In this document: in pieces, positions 7,507 through 16,441 of the stretch
Layout: each line of letters begins with the position of its first letter
Position numbering within the stretch: position 1 is the first letter of the stretch
Origin: JBGSKV01 sp041740975
GTDB taxonomy: Bacteria; Bdellovibrionota_B; Oligoflexia; Oligoflexales; JALZUQ01
DNA length: 64,000 nt
NCBI GenBank assembly: GCA_041740975.1
Contig: JBGSKV010000004.1
Coordinates: 37,144 to 101,143, forward strand
Reading direction: 5' to 3'
Notes under the pieces: model-generated
What the model saw: only the letters and a program-made list of their open reading frames with translations
Database searches by the model: none
Told to the model about the DNA's origin: nothing
Program-made: the position numbers and the translations under genes

Positions 7507-9147
7507 CTATTGACTACAGGTCTCTTCTCCCACAATGATAGGACCCTGCGCCTTAGGAAGTTTAGATAGTATATTGTGATTGCTCTCACCAGATAGAAGT
7601 CCTTCAAGCGAAAGTATGCTTGCACGAGACATGTCTTCGAAAAGGGATTGATTGACATTGGCAATGATGTCGAAGTTCTTATTCTCTTCTTGGGCATAGG
7701 AATATGTCCAGCAGCCGTTCAAAAAGAAGAGAACATATTGTTCATCGGTGGGCTTTATGATGGCGGTAAGATGCTCGATGTTATGACCGTATCCAGAATG
7801 CCCGTTGTAAGTAAAAAAATCACTCGGTCCAATTCGGTCGCCAAAAATAAGGTTAGCTAGTTCGGGAGTAATTTGATCAAGTTGTGAAACAAAGATAGCT
7901 TGAATATCTACGACTCCATCTTCCGGGACCAAATTATTGAGGCGGGGTCCCGTGTATTTATAAACACGACGAATATTCGTAGAACTAATGGGGATTTCAG
8001 ACTGCAATGCAAGTTTTTTTGAAGCGGCAAGCTTGTTTAGGAAGCTTCGGAAAGCTTTGGCACCAGCATCTGCACTCTTAAAATCGGCACTGCCCGCGTG
8101 GCTGCCAAAAACAAAAGTTGCAACGAATCGTCCGTCTTCCCACATGCGATTGTACTCGGGCTTTCCGCCATCGTAGTCGGCTTTTTGTGTCAGCTGTAGA
8201 TGAATTGTTTTAATCTCGAAAAATTTGTGTTGGGCATTGATAGCGGCGAAATCACATTTTTTGGGATCAAAATAGTAAAAGAAATTGCTAACATCAAATA
8301 TGTCAGTGTCGGACTGGATTGAGCAGGCTCGGTAATTTTCGTAAACTGCCGAAAATAATGACTCGCTTGCCGGTGCAGCCGAATAGTAATCGAGTGAATT
8401 TTTCGCCTTGTCTCGGCTAATCTGGGCCGGGAAAGTTGCATCGTAGGTCAGCTCAAAATAATATTTATTTGAATCTCCAGCTATTAAAGGCGAGAACTTG
8501 TGATAATTAACTTTTATATTTGTTACGTTCAATTTATTAAAAGCCGCTACCATGCCTTCGTGTTCGAATTGTCTTAAGCCAAGTTGAAGTTGTGATTGAA
8601 TAGCTTCGCGAACTTTGTAACTAATGGATGATTCAGGTTCGTTTATTGAACTCATGGCCTCTTGTACGTCTTTAGCAATTTCTTGGCGACTAGGATCTTC
8701 CCCGTCTGCATAAACTGTGTATTCAGTTCTTTTTAATCCCTTAGACCTGGGAGACGATCGGTTCTCTGAACTTGGTCGAGAAAAGAAGTTCTGAAGTGAG
8801 TCTAAAAACCCACCGCCACTGCTATTAGTTGTAGATGGGCTGTTGACAGGTGGCGGCGAACCTGATGGAAGTGTGGGGCTGACGTTGATGTACGTGTTAC
8901 CGACGTTAACAAGATCTCCCGGTTCTGGGGGATAATAGTTTCCATCTGGTGCGTAATCCGGTTCTGGCAATCCACTATCATTGTATTTATCAATAAGGTC
9001 TCTGGCATCAAGGAGGATTGTGCCACCCTTAATTGTTGCCAGATATGAATAATGCGAAGCAGAGTAATCGGAAAGCGAACTTACTCTGGGTTTGCAACCG
9101 AAGAAAACTGACAATATTAGAATGGTGAGAATGTTTTTTTTCGTCAT
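7507..9147 (-). CDS. Lipoprotein with caspase-like (clan CD) His/Cys pair
   Basis: A 546-aa exported lipoprotein with lipobox VFFGC (Cys18 from the ATG at 9147; the in-frame TTG at 9156 lies too close to the GGAG site). A proline/serine-rich low-complexity linker covers about residues 60-130. The C-terminal third contains FTYNGHSGYG (His about 450) and then, about 29 residues later, VLFFLNGCWTYSY (Cys about 479). A His-Gly/Ser after a hydrophobic strand and a Cys in NxC after the next strand is the catalytic arrangement of clan CD peptidases (caspases, gingipains, separase, CHAT). This is inferred from motif spacing only. No protease has been shown, and substrate and partner are unknown. Confidence 0.6.
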   Translation of the reverse strand: MTKKNILTILILSVFFGCKPRVSSLSDYSASHYSYLATIKGGTILLDARDLIDKYNDSGLPEPDYAPDGNYYPPEPGDLVNVGNTYINVSPTLPSGSPPPVNSPSTTNSSGGGFLDSLQNFFSRPSSENRSSPRSKGLKRTEYTVYADGEDPSRQEIAKDVQEAMSSINEPESSISYKVREAIQSQLQLGLRQFEHEGMVAAFNKLNVTNIKVNYHKFSPLIAGDSNKYYFELTYDATFPAQISRDKAKNSLDYYSAAPASESLFSAVYENYRACSIQSDTDIFDVSNFFYYFDPKKCDFAAINAQHKFFEIKTIHLQLTQKADYDGGKPEYNRMWEDGRFVATFVFGSHAGSADFKSADAGAKAFRSFLNKLAASKKLALQSEIPISSTNIRRVYKYTGPRLNNLVPEDGVVDIQAIFVSQLDQITPELANLIFGDRIGPSDFFTYNGHSGYGHNIEHLTAIIKPTDEQYVLFFLNGCWTYSYAQEENKNFDIIANVNQSLFEDMSRASILSLEGLLSGESNHNILSKLPKAQGPIIVGEETCSQ

Positions 9148-9214
9148 GAAAAGCAAAACTCCGTAATGGAGTTCTTTCGGACGTAAATCTAGACTATTTA
9201 GAGCAAATTCACGG

Positions 9215-9325
9215 GTGCCAACGCGTCGAAGGCTTTCGGTGTGTGAGTGGCGAAATGTGTTTCAATCCAAATATGGACGAAAAGTGCAGTCCTCTCAATA
9301 TCTTGAGGTATTGCAGGAAGGAGTT
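9215..9325 (+). pseudogene. Decayed third copy of the small secreted protein (C-terminal part)
   Basis: Frame beginning near 9242 reads CEWRNVFQSKYG, which parallels YREWRQRSFSKHG of the gene at 5431 and YREWQQRKVSQHG of the gene at 9451. Upstream, GCCAACGCGTCGA at 9217 parallels GCCGACGGTCGACG at 9697. The similarity fades towards 9310. The fragment has no start or signal peptide and is directly followed by a copy of the end of the CorC-family gene, the same order as at 9690-9892. Confidence 0.5.
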
Positions 9326-9397
9326 CTAGCTTCGGGTTTCGACTTTAGAACCGGTTCTTAAGGCGTTACCCGCTTGCGCTTGATTCGGCGTTGGCCG
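9326..9397 (-). pseudogene. Decayed copy of the 3' end of the CorC-family gene
   Basis: Bases 9326-9397 match 9820-9892, the last 23 codons of the intact gene, at roughly 80 percent with one single-base gap; GATTCGGCGTTGGCCG is identical in both. Translated on the minus strand the copy reads TGQRRIKRKRVTP then a stop, against VGQRRIERMRVTREKP in the intact gene. It has no upstream coding part and cannot be functional. Confidence 0.75.
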
Positions 9398-9450
9398 GTG
9401 AAAGAAGATAAGTTATGTTCGGCCATCAATGAAGTTGGAGGAAACCCACA

Positions 9451-9807
9451 ATGCGCTTGGTTATTTTAATGTTTTTCATGATGATGCCATTTCCGGTTTT
9501 AGGAGCAAATCCAGAGGAAACTCCCCCACGAGGAACGCTCAAGAAAATTGTTGGAATTTCCTTGACGGTGATTGGTGGTGCAGCCGTAGTTGTAACTGCA
9601 AACTTTACAGTAACTCCAAAAAAAGAGACGTATCTAATTTACGGAGTTGGCGCTGCATCCATATTCGCAGGTGTTCTGGTAATTAAGTCTGGCAATGCCG
9701 ACGGTCGACGCTATCGTGAATGGCAACAAAGGAAAGTCTCGCAGCACGGAACAGGAATTCAGATTTTGGAGAAGGGCCCCGCATTGGCATATGAATACAA
9801 GTTCTAG
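9451..9807 (+). CDS. Small secreted/membrane protein, copy 2 of a paralogue pair
   Basis: A 118-aa protein with signal peptide (hydrophobic 3-17, cleavage near VLG-AN), then TPPRGTLKK, two short hydrophobic segments, SGNADGRRYREW and the ending GPALAYEYKF. It is a clear paralogue of 5431-5784, with highest identity in the first 30 mature residues and the last 40. A Shine-Dalgarno sequence GGAGG lies about eight bases before the ATG. Its stop is only 13 bases from the stop of the convergent CorC-family gene. Function unknown. Confidence 0.75.
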   Translation: MRLVILMFFMMMPFPVLGANPEETPPRGTLKKIVGISLTVIGGAAVVVTANFTVTPKKETYLIYGVGAASIFAGVLVIKSGNADGRRYREWQQRKVSQHGTGIQILEKGPALAYEYKF

Positions 9808-9819
9808 CTTTAGGAATGG

Positions 9820-11148
9820 CTAGCTTTGGGCTTCGACTTCAGAGGCAGGTTTTTCACGCGTGACCCGCATACGCTCGATTCGGCGTTGGCCGACCTCAGT
9901 AACTTCAATAATCAAATGGCCAATCGTCATGCGTTGTCCCACTTCGGGAAGTTCGCCCACAATCTCTGTGATCCAACCACCAACGGTATCAACGTCCGCT
10001 TCTAGTTTTTCTTTTTCAGCTTCACTGACGGTATCTTCCAGTCCGTAAAACTCTACGAACTCATCAATATTCACCGCACCGGAAACATCGTAAATGCCAG
10101 GGGTGATCTCGACAATTTCGGCTTCTTCCACATCATGTTCGTCTTGAATATCGCCGACGATTTCTTCCAAGATATCTTCCATGGTGACGATACCGGCCGT
10201 TCCACCGTATTCATCGACAACGATGGCCATGTGGACTTTACTTTTTTTGAGGTCCTTAAAGACTTCCATCAAAGGTTTGGACTCGGGTGTAAAGTATGGT
10301 TCACGAATCAAATCAGATAGCTTCGGTGCGGGGCCGCCATTGGCTTTGGCAGCGTACTTAATAATATCTTTCACCAAAACAATCCCTGTGACGTTATCGA
10401 TCGAATCCTTGAACACAGGGATACGAGAATGGCCACATTCGTTTATGAGCTGAATAGCATCTTGAATCGTGTCAGAGTCTTCGTTAAGCGCATTGATATC
10501 CGTTCGAGGCGTCATCACTTCGCGAACGACGGTTTCATCAAAGTCGAATACGCCGCTAATCATATCTCGTTTCGTATCTTCAATTGCGCCGTCACTTTCG
10601 CCGACATTGATCAGGAACTCTAGTTCTTCTTCCGTGATGGATGGACTATGACTTTTATTTTTCGTCATGTAAGTCACAAAGATTTGCGCCGCTTCAGAAA
10701 ACAACCAAACTAAAGGAAACAAAGCGTAGTAAGCCATGCGAACGATATGAAGTGAGTAAATCGCTACAGGTTCAGCGTGGGCTTTGGCGTAAGACTTCGG
10801 GATGATCTCACCGAAAGTGAGAACTAAGAAAGTGACGGCACCTGTTGCAATGGCAATGCCGCGATCGTCAAAATATTTGATTGCCAACCCTGTGGTTATA
10901 GCACCTGCCAAAATATTGATGGCAGTGTTGTAGATCAAAATAGTCGTGATGATACGGTGGGGTTTATCGAGCCAAATCTTAAGATGGTTCATCGACTTAC
11001 CGTGCGAATCGATCAAATGGCGGACTTTCAACGCCCCCAAGGACGTGATGGCAGTTTCAGCTGCAGAAAAGAACGACGAGATCACCAAACAAACGCCGAC
11101 GGCAATTAAGCTGTACATATCTGAGGTCGTAAAGAGAGCGCTAGACAT
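9820..11148 (-). CDS. HlyC/CorC-family (CNNM-CBS) transporter
   Basis: A 442-aa inner-membrane protein. Residues about 10-190 form the CNNM/DUF21 membrane domain (SSFFSAAETAITSL at its start), followed by a CBS pair (MTPRTDINALNED and VDEYGGTAGIVTMEDILEEI) and a C-terminal CorC_HlyC domain. Members export or regulate Mg2+ or Co2+; many were once called hemolysins. The ATG at 11148 with an AAGGA site nine bases upstream is preferred to the TTG at 11157. It overlaps the end of ybeY by eight bases, a frequent bacterial arrangement (ybeY next to ybeX/corC). A decayed copy of its 3' end lies at 9326-9397. Confidence 0.9.
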   Translation of the reverse strand: MSSALFTTSDMYSLIAVGVCLVISSFFSAAETAITSLGALKVRHLIDSHGKSMNHLKIWLDKPHRIITTILIYNTAINILAGAITTGLAIKYFDDRGIAIATGAVTFLVLTFGEIIPKSYAKAHAEPVAIYSLHIVRMAYYALFPLVWLFSEAAQIFVTYMTKNKSHSPSITEEELEFLINVGESDGAIEDTKRDMISGVFDFDETVVREVMTPRTDINALNEDSDTIQDAIQLINECGHSRIPVFKDSIDNVTGIVLVKDIIKYAAKANGGPAPKLSDLIREPYFTPESKPLMEVFKDLKKSKVHMAIVVDEYGGTAGIVTMEDILEEIVGDIQDEHDVEEAEIVEITPGIYDVSGAVNIDEFVEFYGLEDTVSEAEKEKLEADVDTVGGWITEIVGELPEVGQRMTIGHLIIEVTEVGQRRIERMRVTREKPASEVEAQS

Positions 11149-11680
11149 GGCTGGCAATCCTTTTTACGAAATTTTGCAAAATCACTGCTTGAACAGCGGA
11201 GTCTTGCATGATTATTTTTTGCTGAGAGGTCATCAGAGCTTCTTCATCTTTTTCTTTATGATCATGACCGCAAAGGTGGAGTACACCATGCGTCACGAGA
11301 AATCCCACTTCTTGATCGAGGGGATGATCAATGTCTTGCGCGTTTTGGGCGGCTTCATCCAGTGAAATAATAATATCGCCAAGCACTTTTATAGGAGATG
11401 AGTCTTTCATTGTTTCTTGTTTACCGGATATGAGGCGAGGTTCTTGCCACTCAACTTGAGGAAACGCTAAGACATCGGTCGGTCGGTCGATCTGCCGGTA
11501 TTCGCGATTCAACTTATGGATTTCAGCACTGTCTACCAACTGAATATTGAGCTCATAGTCTTCGACATGCAATAGCTCACAAACTCGGCGTGCCAGAGAT
11601 GACAGTCGTTTCGTGTCTACGGTGTATTTATCGGTAGTGCATTCGATAGTTATGGTTGGTGCAAGTTCGTCGTCGTCCAA
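11141..11680 (-). CDS. ybeY: Endoribonuclease YbeY
   Basis: A 179-aa UPF0054 protein, slightly longer than the usual 150-160 aa. The zinc site HGVLHLCGHDH (His131, His135, His141) is intact, as is the preceding RPTDVLAFP segment. YbeY takes part in 16S rRNA 3'-end maturation and ribosome quality control in the cytoplasm. The start is TTG with an AGGA site somewhat far upstream, so the first few acidic residues are uncertain. It overlaps the CorC-family gene; phoH, often nearby, is not in this window. Confidence 0.93.
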   Translation of the reverse strand: MDDDELAPTITIECTTDKYTVDTKRLSSLARRVCELLHVEDYELNIQLVDSAEIHKLNREYRQIDRPTDVLAFPQVEWQEPRLISGKQETMKDSSPIKVLGDIIISLDEAAQNAQDIDHPLDQEVGFLVTHGVLHLCGHDHKEKDEEALMTSQQKIIMQDSAVQAVILQNFVKRIASHV

Positions 11681-11958
11681 GTAACTTTTAAACTCCTATC
11701 ATTGGTCAAAGCTCGATGTGAGGCTCTCAGCATTCTGTTGCGATGTGCCCCGGCTTTGACTTGATCGGGACGCCAAACACGCGCAATGACGTGATTTGGT
11801 GCATTCGAGATACCTATTATATTTAAACTATCGGCGGCCGGAAGGTAAGGTTTATGTAGATTCGGATATAGTGAGATTCCGAAAATGGTTTTTAATCCAA
11901 TAGTTTCAGTATGTTACTCTGTTTTGCGGTAATGGTTAAAACCTCTAGACGTGAAAAC

Positions 11959-12645
11959 TCAGTCAGGAAAGCGGTACTTTGCTTCGTGGGTTGGGATTCC
12001 TAGTTTCGTAAACTTTTCTTCAAATGTTGTGCAATAGCGACCAGTTATCAAATCAATCGTTTCCCTCTTTTCGAGTTTCAAATTTGCTGTAACATCAACC
12101 ATGGCTTGAAAATAAGCAGGCTCATCGGTCTTCAGCCAGAGAAATCCCCCGGGTTTAACGACCGTCAACAGTTTGGCGCCGAAGTCTTCACTAAATAGTC
12201 GATGCTTGCTGTGTTTGGACTTCGGCCAGGGGTCTGGAAAAAAAATCAATATGCCACTAAGTTCGCCTGGCGCGAAAACTCGGTCGATGTGATTCGCGTT
12301 ACACATCATGACGCCTACATTAGCCAGGTTCTTGCGAAGGGCTCGTTCGGCCGACATGACCACACGTTTGTAAGTAATATCCATTCCCAAAAAACCGACC
12401 TCGGGATGATCTTGAGCAAGCGAATTGAGGGTTCGACCTTTATGGCAGCCTATTTCTAGAACGAGTGGAGTTTCATTGGATAGGCCAAGCTCGCAGCGCC
12501 ATTTTCCAGCCTTGTAATTTAAGGATTCGCCGTAATAAGTTTTGGCGCCACTTCCCACTTGAAGTTTGGAAACATAGGGATTGCTGGATGGATTGGGTAT
12601 GGCGGCAGTGGGATCTTTGAATGGATTTGATAGGGTTTTCAACAT
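11959..12645 (-). CDS. trmB: tRNA (guanine-N7)-methyltransferase TrmB
   Basis: A 228-aa class I SAM-dependent methyltransferase that forms m7G46 in tRNA. The SAM-binding motif is LVLEIGCHKGRTL, motif IV is the family signature FFPDPWPKSKHSKHRL, and the C-terminal WLKTDEPAYF is also conserved. The ATG at 12645 has an AAGGA site nine bases upstream. It lies downstream of rnpB on the same strand with a gap of about 45 bases and may share read-through from its promoter. Confidence 0.95.
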   Translation of the reverse strand: MLKTLSNPFKDPTAAIPNPSSNPYVSKLQVGSGAKTYYGESLNYKAGKWRCELGLSNETPLVLEIGCHKGRTLNSLAQDHPEVGFLGMDITYKRVVMSAERALRKNLANVGVMMCNANHIDRVFAPGELSGILIFFPDPWPKSKHSKHRLFSEDFGAKLLTVVKPGGFLWLKTDEPAYFQAMVDVTANLKLEKRETIDLITGRYCTTFEEKFTKLGIPTHEAKYRFPD

Positions 12646-12688
12646 GCAGGGAGATCCTTAGCCTTCGGCTCTGGATAACAAATAAGTA

Positions 12689-13120
12689 GTCTAGGAAGAA
12701 AGACATTTAAGGTCGACAATAAGCCGGATTCTGTAGCACTTCTTGCGAAGCTGACTGCCATTCATCTGGGAGTTGCGTTACCGCAATCCTCAAGCGACCT
12801 ACCCAGGAGATTACCGAACCAGTAACGCTCACTTGCGTGAGCCTCCCCTCTATTTGGTCTTGCTTCAGATGGGGTTTGCCAAGCCAACATGTTGCCATGT
12901 TGCTGGTGCGCTCTTACCGCACCGTTTCATCCTTACCGAACTTAGCCGAAGCTTTGTCAGGCGGTTTGTTTTCTGTTGCACTTTCCGTCGGGTTGCCCCG
13001 CCTGGTCGTTAACCAGCATCTTGCTCTATGAAGTCCGGACTTTCCTCCAAAATAAAAAAACGGGTTAGCTTCTTTATTTCCGCGGCAGTCCTGTCTACCT
13101 CTTACGTCTTCTTCCTAGAC
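12689..13120 (-). ncRNA. rnpB: RNase P RNA (type A)
   Basis: The minus strand carries the universal 5' core GAGGAAAGTCCGGAC (complement of 13033-13047) and the 3' core ACAGAATCCGGCTTAT (complement of 12719-12734), with a P15/L15-type CCA-pairing region and tetraloop stems between. The ends are set by the P1 helix: GTCTAGGAAGAA at the 5' end (13120-13109) pairs exactly with TTCTTCCTAGAC at the 3' end (12700-12689), giving about 430 nt. The helix just before the 5' core is almost all A-U. It is the catalytic RNA that trims tRNA 5' leaders. Open frames on the other strand here are shadows. Confidence 0.95.
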
Positions 13121-13129
13121 GTGCTTAAT

Positions 13130-13158
13130 GAGATAGGCTGATTCGCTACATAAGTCAA
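13130..13158 (-). promoter_or_regulatory. Sigma70-type promoter of rnpB
   Basis: On the minus strand TTGACT (complement of 13153-13158) is followed after exactly 17 bases by TATCTC (complement of 13130-13135). Transcription would start about ten bases further on, at the 5' end of the P1 helix near 13120. The -35 is strong and the -10 only partial. Confidence 0.6.
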
Positions 13159-13282
13159 CGATGGGCGAGGAAAGACCAAGCGCGCGGCTGTATCACATTG
13201 TAATGACTCGTAAGGTGTTAGAACCACTAGACATGTTGCACCGTTCAGTTATGCTGCCTGCTTGTGAAAAAACGGATTGGGG

Positions 13283-14659
13283 ATGCGCTTGGCTAAAATT
13301 TCCAGTTTTATTCTTGTCGCCTTACTCGCACTCCTGATGGCCTGTAAGGCTAGGACGGTTTCTGAGGTCAAGATCATTCATGGTGACGAACTATTAGATC
13401 ATCAGTTTCCCACTACTGGCGAGTTGGTGGTGGATGCGACACGAAAAAATCTTTTTGGCGATGCACCAGCACATCAAGCCTTTAATGAAGGTTTTTGCAC
13501 GGCTACTTTGATCTGTGATGATGTGATTCTCACCGCGGCTCATTGTGTCGAAGACTTTTTCGGCAAGCCCAAGGTTTTTTCTGAAGAGAATGCCGTTCGC
13601 TATTTTCATATGGATGCTTTGGACGAACGCTTTGAACTGGACTGGGATAGTCCAGGAGGGAGGGTGCCACATCACAAGTTTTTTAGAGGAAATTCCACGC
13701 CGGATATTTCCTACGATGCGGCACTAGTCAAGCTCAAAACCCGCGTACCTGATTTTGATTTAATTAATCGTTTTCCTCTTGCCTCCCAGAAAATTAGCAA
13801 AACGGATTCCGTAAAGGACACGAAGAAACTTTTATCGATTGGCTATAGCAATACGGTTGGGCTTTTTCCGGATGATACGGCGTCGCATGTACGCCGCATC
13901 GGTGAGTTTGCTTTTGATAAATACAAACGATCCTCAGCGATGGGGATAAAGTATCATCAAGATATTCTTTCTTCGCGTTTCGGTAAGTACAAAATCTGTC
14001 ATGGTGATAGTGGTGGCGCCTTGTACATTCGTAGAAATGGACGCTACGAGCAGATCGCCATCAATAACTTGCTAGATGAGCAAACCAAAACAATTACCAA
14101 GATGGTCACGGGTAGTTTGTCGAGTTACCAACAGTACAAAATATGTCATTATATCGACTCAGGACTTTTTGCATCGATACCTGATCTAAAACCCTGGATC
14201 ATTGAGAACACCCAAAAAATGTGTTCCGATCCAAGTCAAGTCATTCTAGATCCTGCCAAGGCGCCAAAAACTGAGGTTTTTCAGAAGCGTTCAATGGATG
14301 TCGCGCGACACATAGTTCTCTACCGGCCTGACGCTGAAGACAACATCAAGGTCAAGTGTGCCTATAATAAAACACCGTATTTTATCTCGGATCTTTACGT
14401 GACGGTCACCGCTGGTGCCATTGTCTTAAAGTATTCAACTTATGATCCCACCAACAAATGGAAACCTTGGTCGACGACCGGAAGTGCACTAAAAATTAGT
14501 AAATATTCGGCACGTAAAGAACTGGAATGGCTTTTAATGACCCGCAAACCAACTCAAAAAGATATTTTGGATTTTTTTGTGAAATACGTTCAACCAGAGT
14601 CAGCTCGCAGTGGCCATGCGTCATGGATCATTGAGACGTGTGAAGAGGATAAGTCTTGA
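13283..14659 (+). CDS. Trypsin-like serine protease, lipoprotein
   Basis: A 458-aa exported lipoprotein (lipobox LMAC, Cys21) with an S1 peptidase domain. The triad is visible as LTAAHC (His87), SYDAALVKL (Asp145) and KICHGDSGGAL (Ser243). About 180 residues follow the protease domain and are of unknown fold, with paired cysteines. The ATG at 13283 is chosen over TTG at 13277 because it begins the n-region. The base of the S1 pocket cannot be assigned safely. Such surface proteases are numerous in predatory Bdellovibrionota, which suggests but does not prove a role in prey digestion. Confidence 0.88.
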   Translation: MRLAKISSFILVALLALLMACKARTVSEVKIIHGDELLDHQFPTTGELVVDATRKNLFGDAPAHQAFNEGFCTATLICDDVILTAAHCVEDFFGKPKVFSEENAVRYFHMDALDERFELDWDSPGGRVPHHKFFRGNSTPDISYDAALVKLKTRVPDFDLINRFPLASQKISKTDSVKDTKKLLSIGYSNTVGLFPDDTASHVRRIGEFAFDKYKRSSAMGIKYHQDILSSRFGKYKICHGDSGGALYIRRNGRYEQIAINNLLDEQTKTITKMVTGSLSSYQQYKICHYIDSGLFASIPDLKPWIIENTQKMCSDPSQVILDPAKAPKTEVFQKRSMDVARHIVLYRPDAEDNIKVKCAYNKTPYFISDLYVTVTAGAIVLKYSTYDPTNKWKPWSTTGSALKISKYSARKELEWLLMTRKPTQKDILDFFVKYVQPESARSGHASWIIETCEEDKS

Positions 14660-14672
14660 GAGGATTCGTATC

Positions 14673-16331
14673 ATGAACCTAGCTCTGCTTGCCGCATCCT
14701 TTATGGTCCTTTTGACCTTGGCATATTTCGTTTACGGAAGATGGCTCGCTCGGCAGTTTAAGTTGAATTTTAACGCTCAAACTCCCGCACATACCAAAGA
14801 AGACGGAATAGATTTCGTTCCAACGCAGCCGTTTTATTTATTTGGCCAGCATTTTTCAGCAATTGCTGCAGCTGGGCCCATCGCCGGGCCTATAGTCGCT
14901 TGCCAACTCTTCGGCTGGCTACCGGCGATGCTTTGGATTGCGCTCGGCGTGGTGATGATCGGTGCGGTTCATGATTTCGTTTCCTTGGCGGCCTCAGTTC
15001 GTCATGAAGGTCAGTCCATCGCCGAAATCGCCAAAAAACAAATTAGCACTAAAGCTGGTCTAGCCATGCTTGGATTTATTTGGGTAGCACTTCTTTATAT
15101 CATTGTGGCGTTTACAGATATCACGGCCAGCAGTTTTGTATCCGTTATTGAAGAACTGCAAGGTGCCGATATTGATTTTAATCCGGGCGGGGCTGTCGCA
15201 GCATCCAGCGTTATCTACTTGGGTGTTGCGCTGTTGATGGGATTGGCGCAACGTTTTCTGAAGCTTCCTCTGTGGCTTCTTACCCTGATCTTTGTACCAG
15301 CGGCATTCGCGGCGTCTTGGATTGGGACAGAAGTTTCGACTTATTTTATTTTACCCGCACACGCCTGGGCCATGTTGATACTGGTTTACTGTGCGATTGG
15401 TACGGTCGTTCCTGTTTGGCTCCTCTTGCAGCCGCGTGGGTTTTTAGGCGGTTTCATTTTATATTTTGCTTTAATCGTCGGCCTCATTGGCATTTTTTTC
15501 GGTGGCTACGAAATCCAACAACCTGCTTTCAAAGGCTGGGTAGCGGAAGCAACGGGCGCGCACCTCTTTCCTTTTTTGTTTGTAACAATTGCATGCGGAG
15601 CATGTTCGGGTTTTCATGGTTTGGTTTGTTCGGGAACGACTTCTAAGCAAATTGACCGAGAAACTCATGTCCATCCGATCGGATACGGTGCGATGCTTGC
15701 GGAAGGATTTGTGGCGTTTATTGCACTGGCAGTCATTATGGTGATGACAACGCAAGACATTCAAGGTCTGAAGCCTGGAACTATTTATGGAAACGGCATC
15801 GGACAGTTTTTGACAATTGTCATTGGCAAAGAACATTTGAATTTGGCGATCACTTTGGGAGCGATGGCGTTTTCTACTTTTGTTTTCGATACTTTGGATG
15901 TTTCGGCGAGACTTGGTCGTTACCTTGTGCAGGAGCTGACTGGACTACGTGGACGAGGCGGACAAGTGCTGGGAACGGTTTTGACATTAGGAATCCCGGC
16001 GGCCATTTTGTTTTATTCAGGTGAAGGCGCCTGGCTCAAGTACTGGACGTTGTTTGGTGCGTCCAATCAGCTTCTTGCGGCATTAACATTGCTTGCGGTG
16101 ACATGTTGGCTTTATGAAGCGCGGCAACGCATTGCTTACACACTTTTGCCGATGTGTTTTGTTTTGACCATTACTTTGTGGGCGCTGGTGGATTTGACAA
16201 TTGCGAATTTTAGAACAACTTCAGGATTGGATGTCGCCATGATCAATGGCGTTGCGAGTGCAACGCTGATTGTTTTGGCGATATATATCAATATAGAGGG
16301 TTTAAGACGAATACGACGACGCCTGTCGTAA
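14673..16331 (+). CDS. cstA: CstA-family carbon starvation/pyruvate or peptide transporter
   Basis: A 552-aa inner-membrane protein with about 14-16 hydrophobic segments. The CstA signatures are present: YGRWLARQF near the N-terminus, FGQHFSAIAAAGPIAGPI, GAVHDFVSLAASVRHEG, CGACSGFHGLVCSGTTSKQI and FGASNQLLAALTLL. CstA and BtsT import pyruvate or peptides when carbon is short. It is shorter than the 701-aa E. coli CstA but within the range of compact members. The ATG at 14673 has a GAGAGGA site upstream; longer in-frame extensions overlap the protease gene and lack one. It starts 13 bases after the protease stop and is probably co-transcribed. Confidence 0.93.
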   Translation: MNLALLAASFMVLLTLAYFVYGRWLARQFKLNFNAQTPAHTKEDGIDFVPTQPFYLFGQHFSAIAAAGPIAGPIVACQLFGWLPAMLWIALGVVMIGAVHDFVSLAASVRHEGQSIAEIAKKQISTKAGLAMLGFIWVALLYIIVAFTDITASSFVSVIEELQGADIDFNPGGAVAASSVIYLGVALLMGLAQRFLKLPLWLLTLIFVPAAFAASWIGTEVSTYFILPAHAWAMLILVYCAIGTVVPVWLLLQPRGFLGGFILYFALIVGLIGIFFGGYEIQQPAFKGWVAEATGAHLFPFLFVTIACGACSGFHGLVCSGTTSKQIDRETHVHPIGYGAMLAEGFVAFIALAVIMVMTTQDIQGLKPGTIYGNGIGQFLTIVIGKEHLNLAITLGAMAFSTFVFDTLDVSARLGRYLVQELTGLRGRGGQVLGTVLTLGIPAAILFYSGEGAWLKYWTLFGASNQLLAALTLLAVTCWLYEARQRIAYTLLPMCFVLTITLWALVDLTIANFRTTSGLDVAMINGVASATLIVLAIYINIEGLRRIRRRLS

Positions 16332-16441
16332 CGAAATCTAAGCAATTTACCTTGCCTTAAATATAACCATATTTAATACTAGCCTAAGTAAATAACCGAC
16401 TTTTCGTAAGATGACACACCAAGATATTCGGATCATGTGGA

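Noticed and set aside
12707..13031. Several open frames on both strands
   Set aside because: They lie inside the RNase P RNA gene and match no protein; the RNA core motifs explain the sequence.
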